Of a stretch of DNA of 64,000 nt, positions 58,943-64,000 are shown in pieces. The position numbers and the translations under genes are program-made. The stretch's first letter is position 1. Every line of letters begins with the position of its first letter. Below the pieces are notes generated by a model that saw only the letters and a list, made by a program, of their open reading frames with translations, searched no databases and had not been told where the DNA came from. This DNA comes from Papio anubis (taxonomy: Eukaryota; Chordata; Mammalia; Primates; Cercopithecidae), in assembly GCF_008728515.1 (NCBI RefSeq), contig NC_044986.1, positions 64,097,159 to 64,161,158 of the forward strand, read 5' to 3'.

Positions 58943-60303
58943 GTAAGTTGGTGATGGCTTTTGGAGATCATTTCTATATATAATGTCATGGGTTGTGGAT
59001 CTGTATAATAGACCCTAACCCTAGTAATCTTACTCTGCTTCTGTTTGAAAGAGTGGTGAAGAGCTAATTTTCGAAATTGTTTGTTTATTTATTGAGACGG
59101 AGTTTCCCTCTTGTTGCCCAGGCTGGAGTGCGGTGGCGTGATCTCAGCTCACTGCAACTTCCGCCTCCTGGGTTCAAGCGATCCTCCTGCCTCAGCCTCC
59201 TGAGTAGCTGGGATTACAGTTGTCCACCAACATGCCTGGCTAACTTTTTATATTTTTAGTAGAGACCGGGTTTCGCCATGTTGGCCAGGCTGGTCTCGAA
59301 CTCCTGAGTTCAGGTGATCCACCCGTCTTGGCGTCCCAAAGTGCCGGATTACAGGCATGAGCCACCATGCCCGGCCAGAAATTGTTTATTTTTAGTAGAG
59401 ATGAGGTCCTGTTGTGTTGCCCAGGCTGGATTCGAACTCCTGGGCTCAAGGATCCTCCTGCCTCAGCCCCTTGAGTAGCTAGGATTACAGGCACAAGCCT
59501 CCACATCTGGCTAAACTATTTTTTATGTGGCATTGTTGTTCATTGAGACTGGTGAATCTGACATTTTGATGAGGTGTGGAGGGTTGTCAAAACACAAGTA
59601 ATGTTAGTGACTCATGCCTGTAATCTCAGCACTTTGGGAGGCCGAGGTGTGTGGATCCCTTGAGGGCAGCAGTTTGAGACCAGCCTGGCCAACATGGTGA
59701 AACCCTGTCTCTGCTAAAAATACAAAACTCAGTTGGGCGTGGTGGTGTGCGCATGTAGTTCCAGCTACGTGGGAGGCTGAGGTGTGAGAACCGCTTGAAC
59801 CCAGGAGGCAGAGGTTGCAGTGAGCGGAGATTGTGCCACTGCACTCCAGCTGGGGCAACAGAGTGGGACTCTGTCTCAAAAAATCAAAAACAAAAAAACC
59901 CACAAGTAATGCTAAACTCTACTTCTGATTTATGTGAAAAACTAAGACAAAGGTAAAGAGTGTAACTTAGACTTTTTGGTGGAATGTGTTTTTAATGTTA
60001 GCATCAATTAATTTATGAAATGGTCCTTAATCCTAATATTTTTTATTCTTAAGATTACAGTTGTTGATCTTTCAAATTTAATTGATTTCACATTTAGTAA
60101 ATTCAAATACATAGTTTGGTAGAAGGTAGAAGTGTAACGTACCATGTAAGATGGAATTTGGGGGCTCAAAATGATTGGTTCATTCTTGTAATAATAGCCA
60201 AGTCATAATGGTGATATGTTGGTCTAGTTTACCCAAAAGGGTGTGTGTATAAAATGTTCACATAAAATTTAAATCCCTGTTACTCTCAGGAACATTTCTT
60301 TGT

Positions 60304-60345
60304 CATATGTATGACATATGTCATATGTCATATGTCATACTGTTC
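60304..60345. repeat. CATATGT simple repeat
   Basis: About five near-perfect copies of a 7-bp unit, each with the palindrome CATATG. Downstream is a GGA/GA-rich purine patch (about 60364-60392). Confidence 0.8.
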
Positions 60346-61137
60346 TCTCCTCTAGTTTAGAATCAGAGGAGGAGGAGGAGAGAGAGAGATTTCAGTTGCA
60401 TCAGATGTGTCCTTTCACAAGTGAGAGAAAGAGGAGAGGAAACAATATTAAATCCCTAGCCAGAGAATTTAATTAGACCCCACATCAGCAGTCAGGGCAG
60501 CCAGAGTAAACAGTTGAAGGAAACATGGAGTCAAGCTCTTCAATTTTGTGTCTATCCCATATCTTGTGGCTTTAGCAGTTAACTCAGTCTTACCTAATTA
60601 GCTGTGAAATTCTGTTAAAGTAGAATACAAGACAATTTGCAATTAAATGAAACATGAAAATGTAATATACAAGTCCCTTTGTTCTTGAGTTACTCTTTTT
60701 AAAGCAAATTCAGAGGCACTCTGCTTAAAAGCTTTTTTTATTTTTATTTTTAAGAGATGGGTGTCTTGCTGTAGCTCAGGCTAGAGTGCAGTGGTGCAGT
60801 TATAGCTCACTGCAGCCTTGAACTCCTGGGGACAAGCAATCCGTCCACTTCAGCTTCCCGAGTAGTTAGGACCACACACGCACACCATGCTTGGCTAATG
60901 AAAAAAAATTTTTTTTTGTAGAAATGGGATTCACTTTGTTGTCCAGGCTGGTCATAAACTTCTGGCCTCAAGTGATCCTTCCTCCTCTGCCTCTCAAAGC
61001 ATTAGGATTACAGGCATGAACTACCACGCCCAGTCCTTAAAAACTTTTATTTTGAAAGCTTTCTGTGGGATAGTATGGTGTGTTGCAAAGATAATTAAAA
61101 AAAGAAACAGGTTTACAATAGTGTAGAATTTATTTGT

Positions 61138-61397
61138 ATGACTTTTTTCCTTCCCTCCCCTCCCCCCCACTCCCTTCCTCCCTTCCTTCCATCTTTCCAT
61201 CCTTCCATCCTTCCTCCTTCTGTTTGTCCTTCCTTTCTTCTGTATGTCCGTCCTTCTGTCCATTCGTCCTTCCTTCCCATCAGTCCATCCTTCTGTCCGT
61301 CCTTCCTTCCTCCCATCCTCCCTCCCATCCTTCTATCCTCCCTCCCATCCTTCCACCCTCCCTCCCATCCTTCCTCCCGTCCTCCTTGCCTCCCTCG
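61138..61397 (+). repeat. Long polypyrimidine (TTCC/TCCATCC) tract
   Basis: About 260 bp almost entirely C and T, built of TTCC, TCCATCC and TCCGTCC units with few purines. It adjoins a minus-strand Alu (61398-61657) at the position where that Alu's A-tail would be, so it is an expanded and mutated Alu tail. It lies about 0.67 kb upstream of exon 8. Confidence 0.9.
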
Positions 61398-62065
61398 TTG
61401 CCCAGGCTGGAGTGCAATGGCATGATCTTGGCTCACTGCAGTCTCTTCCTCACTACAGTCTCTGCCTCCTGGATTCAAGCATTTTTCCTCCCAAGAAGCT
61501 GGGATTAGAGGCATGCGCCACCACACACCCGGCTAATAGTAGAGACGGGGTTTCACCATGTTGGTCAGGTTGGTCTTGAACTCCTGACCTCAGGTGATCC
61601 GCCTGCCTCGGCCATTCAAAGTGCTGGGATTACAGGTGTCAGCCACCGCACCCGGCTCACCTTCTTTATATCAGGAGCTACTTAAGTAGAACATTTATGT
61701 GCCAAGAACTCTTCTATGCACTTGACTTATTAACTCATTTAATCTTCACAGTCTTGTGGAAAAGTACTATTATTCCCATTCTACAGACAAGGAAATTTGA
61801 GGTTCAGAGTGGGAAAGTCTGGGAATATTGCTCAGGGGTAACCAGGTGACAGGAGCAGAACCTGAACGTTTTATAAAAGACATTTAACTGCCCATCTGCT
61901 TGCTTGATGAAATGTAATGGCTTGGTTAAGTATTTAGTGCATGGGTTTTTTTTGGAAATTTGGAGCTCAAGCCCTTGTTGGATTTTTGTGTAATGTATCT
62001 GTTGTGGTTTTATTAGCTTACTTCTTCCTCCCTTTTTCTAACTCTTATTTTTCACCCTATTTTAG

Positions 62066-62623
62066 GTTCCATACCCCATGAAGTGCCTCAGATATTAATT
62101 AATAGAGAACCTTTGCCTCATCTGCATTTTGATGTAGAGCTTCTTGGAGACTGTGATGTCATAATTAATGAATTGTGTCATAGGTTAGGTGGTGAATATG
62201 CCAAACTTTGCTGTAACCCTGTAAAGCTTTCAGAAATTACTGAAAAACCCCCACGAACACAAAAAGAATTGGCTTATTTGTCAGACTTGCCACCCACACC
62301 TCTTCATATTTCAGAAGACTCAAGTTCACCAGAAAGAACTTCACCACCAGATTCTTCAGTGATTGTCACACTTTTAGACCAAGCAGCTAAGAGTAATGAT
62401 GATTTAGATGTGTCTGAATCAAAAGGTCGTATGGAAGAAAAACCACAGGAAGTACAGACTTCTAGGAATGTTGAAAGTATTGCTGAACACATGGGAAATC
62501 CGGATTTGAAGAATGTTGGTTCCAGTACTGGGGAGAAAAATGAAAGAACCTCAGTGGCTGGAACAGTGAGAAAATGCTGGCCTAGTAGAGTGGCAAAGGA
62601 GCAGATTAGTAAGCGGCTTGATG
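62066..62623 (+). CDS. SIRT1: SIRT1 exon 8 (coding): end of core and C-terminal regulatory region
   Basis: 558 nt, residues 449-634 plus one base, exactly the length missing from the described human Delta-8 isoform (residues 454-639). It starts with the last Rossmann elements (QILINREP, LLGDCDVIINEL). The disordered Ser/Pro/Glu-rich tail follows. Thr526-Pro and Ser536-Pro correspond to the human Thr530 and Ser540 proline-directed phosphosites and are kept. Substitutions from recalled human include E-to-D and V-to-I near 522-530, C-to-R in SESKGRMEE, Q-to-H and E-to-G near IAEHMGN, and N-to-S in CWPSRV. Donor GTAAGA. If intron 8 were retained, the frame would stop at 62638-62640. Confidence 0.97.
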
Positions 62624-64000
62624 GTAAGAAAGGCAATTGAACCATTTTGAAAGTATAGTTGTCATAACAATATTTCCAAAAAATTAGCTATTTCGGCAGG
62701 TTAATCGATAGGGTAGCTTTATGTAGTTGATTCTGTTTAGAGAAACTGTACAGTTCGTAATCAGAAAGGTAAATCTGGTATCCTTCATAATACAGAGAAG
62801 GAAGTGTTTAATAGTGCTCTGTATGTTTTCTCTAGGGGATGGAAAAATAAGAATGGGTTATTAGCTGGCGGAAACAATGACAGATTTGGGTGCTTATTGT
62901 GGGTTAGCTGCTTTACATATGTTACCTGATTTTAATCTTCTGAGGTAGAATCTATTACTTTCTTCTGCAGGTGGGAAAACTCAGGACCATAGAGGTTAAA
63001 TACCTCATGCACGGTAAATACTAAGAAGTGAAAGAACCAGATTAAAATTCCAGTCTATTTGTGCTTAGAGCCTGCCCCCTTAACTACTATGCAGTGTTGT
63101 CTGAGATTTAGAACACATCTGTGTTTCCTCTGAGGACTTGGAAAGAATCCGTGATTCTGTTCCACTGAATATAGGAATAGTTTCTACCCTGTTTAGAACA
63201 TGCATAGTCTTTATCAATCAGTGTTAATTGACATAGGTGAAATCACTTTCTACTGTTCGGAAGCTGATGTTTTAAGTCCAAGTAGTCTGGTCGAAATTCC
63301 TAACTTAATGTTAGAAAAATACTGTTAAAAAAAAAAAAAAAAACCACTGTAACTTAGCTATAATTTAGAACTCTTAAGTCTCATTCCATTTACCATACTT
63401 GGTGAAAACTGACAAATTTTAGACAACTGTATTTGAGTATTCCAGTCATTTGCTGTAAATACATTGTAGTTCAGTTGAATAAACCTTTGGCCTTTTTCAT
63501 ATTAGGCACTGTGGTAAGTTCTGGAGACACAGTGATTAATGTTGTATGTAATTATAAATGTAGGTGTTACTCATTAATACTTTGGTATAGGTGCTGCTGA
63601 AGAACAAAGTAGTATTGTTTTGAACAAAACATCACCCAAAAGGTAGTTTGTTTTTTTTGGGTTTTTTTTTTTTTTTTTTGTGATGGAGTCTCACTCTTGC
63701 CCAGGCTGGATGGAGTGCAGTGGCACAATGTCAGTTCACTGCAGCCTCCACCTCCCAGGTTCAAGTGATTCTTCTGCCTCAGCCTCCTGAGTAGCAGAGA
63801 TTACAGGCGTGCGCCACCATGCCCGGGTGATTTTTGTATTTTTAGTAGAGACAGGGTTTTGCCATGTTGGTAAGTCTAGTCTCAATCTCCTGACCTTGTG
63901 ATCCACCCGCCTCGGCCTCCAGAAGTGCTGGAATTACAGGTGTGAGCCACCATGCCCAGCTCCAAAAGGTAGATTGTACTTGGAGATTAGATTATACAAG
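62624..64000. other. SIRT1 intron 8 (partial): content
   Basis: Minus-strand MIR remnant about 62895-63100 ('ctttacatatgttacctg', 'ccttaactactatgc'). An A-run lies near 63326-63342 and an AATAAA hexamer at 63478-63483. Minus Alu about 63640-63965. Exon 9 is not reached. Confidence 0.8.

Larger units (their letters stand above)
58943..62065. mobile_element. SIRT1 intron 7: content
   Basis: Alus 59085-59375 (-), 59380-59510 (-, partial), 59605-59895 (+), 60735-61035 (-, old) and 61398-61657 (-, its tail expanded into the polypyrimidine tract). 59900-60730 is single-copy-like with a CATATGT repeat. A minus-strand MIR lies at about 61680-61865 ('ttaactcatttaatcttcac'). Confidence 0.85.
33092..64000 (+). 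other. SIRT1: SIRT1 gene, partial (promoter-proximal end to intron 8)
   Basis: SIRT1 is a nuclear NAD+-dependent protein deacetylase that acts on histones and on regulators such as p53, FOXO and PGC-1alpha. Eight coding exons are present: 33145-33562, 35858-35974, 37821-38062, 40992-41144, 56299-56446, 57538-57617, 58756-58942 and 62066-62623. All introns are GT-AG. The summed coding length is 1903 nt, i.e. 634 codons plus one base, with phase kept at each join. Human SIRT1 is 747 residues by recall. Numbering here is human minus 4 after exon 1, so catalytic His363 is residue 359 here. The last exon, with roughly 108 residues and the 3' UTR, lies past 64000. Upstream I see no other gene; the expected neighbours DNAJC12 and HERC4 are not in the window. 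Confidence 0.97.

Noticed and set aside
61113..61579. Several 80-140 codon frames rich in Pro/Ser or Gly/Arg/Lys
   Set aside because: They are translations of the polypyrimidine tract and the adjoining Alu.
62083..62640. A stand-alone 185-residue gene
   Set aside because: This is SIRT1 exon 8 read from an internal Met through its donor into intron 8.
1..64000. CRISPR-like or tRNA signals
   Set aside because: The regular repeats are Alus, and A/B-box-like matches are the Alu internal promoter. No cloverleaf tRNA was seen.

Overview
This is primate nuclear DNA, most likely from an Old World monkey. I read roughly a hundred Alu elements or fragments. The youngest full-length copies carry variants I associate with cercopithecid AluY lineages: 'ggctcaagcc' near the start, 'ctagccgggcgaggtggc' in the linker and 'gatccggccactgc' in the right arm. 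The one protein-coding gene recognised is SIRT1 (NAD+-dependent sirtuin deacetylase), on the + strand. Its protein differs from the human sequence (as I recall it) by scattered substitutions and a four-residue-shorter first exon.

Layout. 1-1809: 3' end of a degraded class I (gammaretrovirus-like) endogenous retrovirus, with an env remnant and an LTR. 1880-31700: gene-free intergenic DNA. It is dominated by Alus, with an old L1 ORF2 (about 15050-21330) broken up by Alus, a hAT transposase-like relic near 12930-13140, a MER5A-like element, L1 3' ends, and a scrambled CpG-rich island of unknown origin at 22680-23066. 31700-32870: low-Alu DNA with MIR-like remnants. 32870-33900: CpG-island promoter of SIRT1 with two perfect GTCACGTGAC palindromes and GC boxes. 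33145-62623: SIRT1 coding exons 1-8, all with GT/AG borders and consistent phase, giving 634 codons plus one base. The terminal exon lies beyond the window. Introns are also Alu-rich; intron 4 is the longest, about 15 kb.

How it fits together. The window holds the promoter, the disordered N-terminus (exon 1 and part of exon 2), the activator-binding domain (exon 3), the whole catalytic core (exons 3-8: NAD loop, catalytic His, Zn-binding Cys4) and most of the C-terminal regulatory tail. The end of the tail, including the ESA segment that completes the enzyme fold, is missing because exon 9 is outside.

Best lead: a 69-nt, in-frame, splice-site-bounded candidate cassette exon at 52470-52538 in intron 4. 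It would insert 23 residues into the catalytic core between exons 4 and 5, and it is not part of the canonical nine-exon protein as I know it. Other leads are the paired CLEAR/E-box palindromes, the CpG-rich scrambled insert, and several local duplications that involve Alus.
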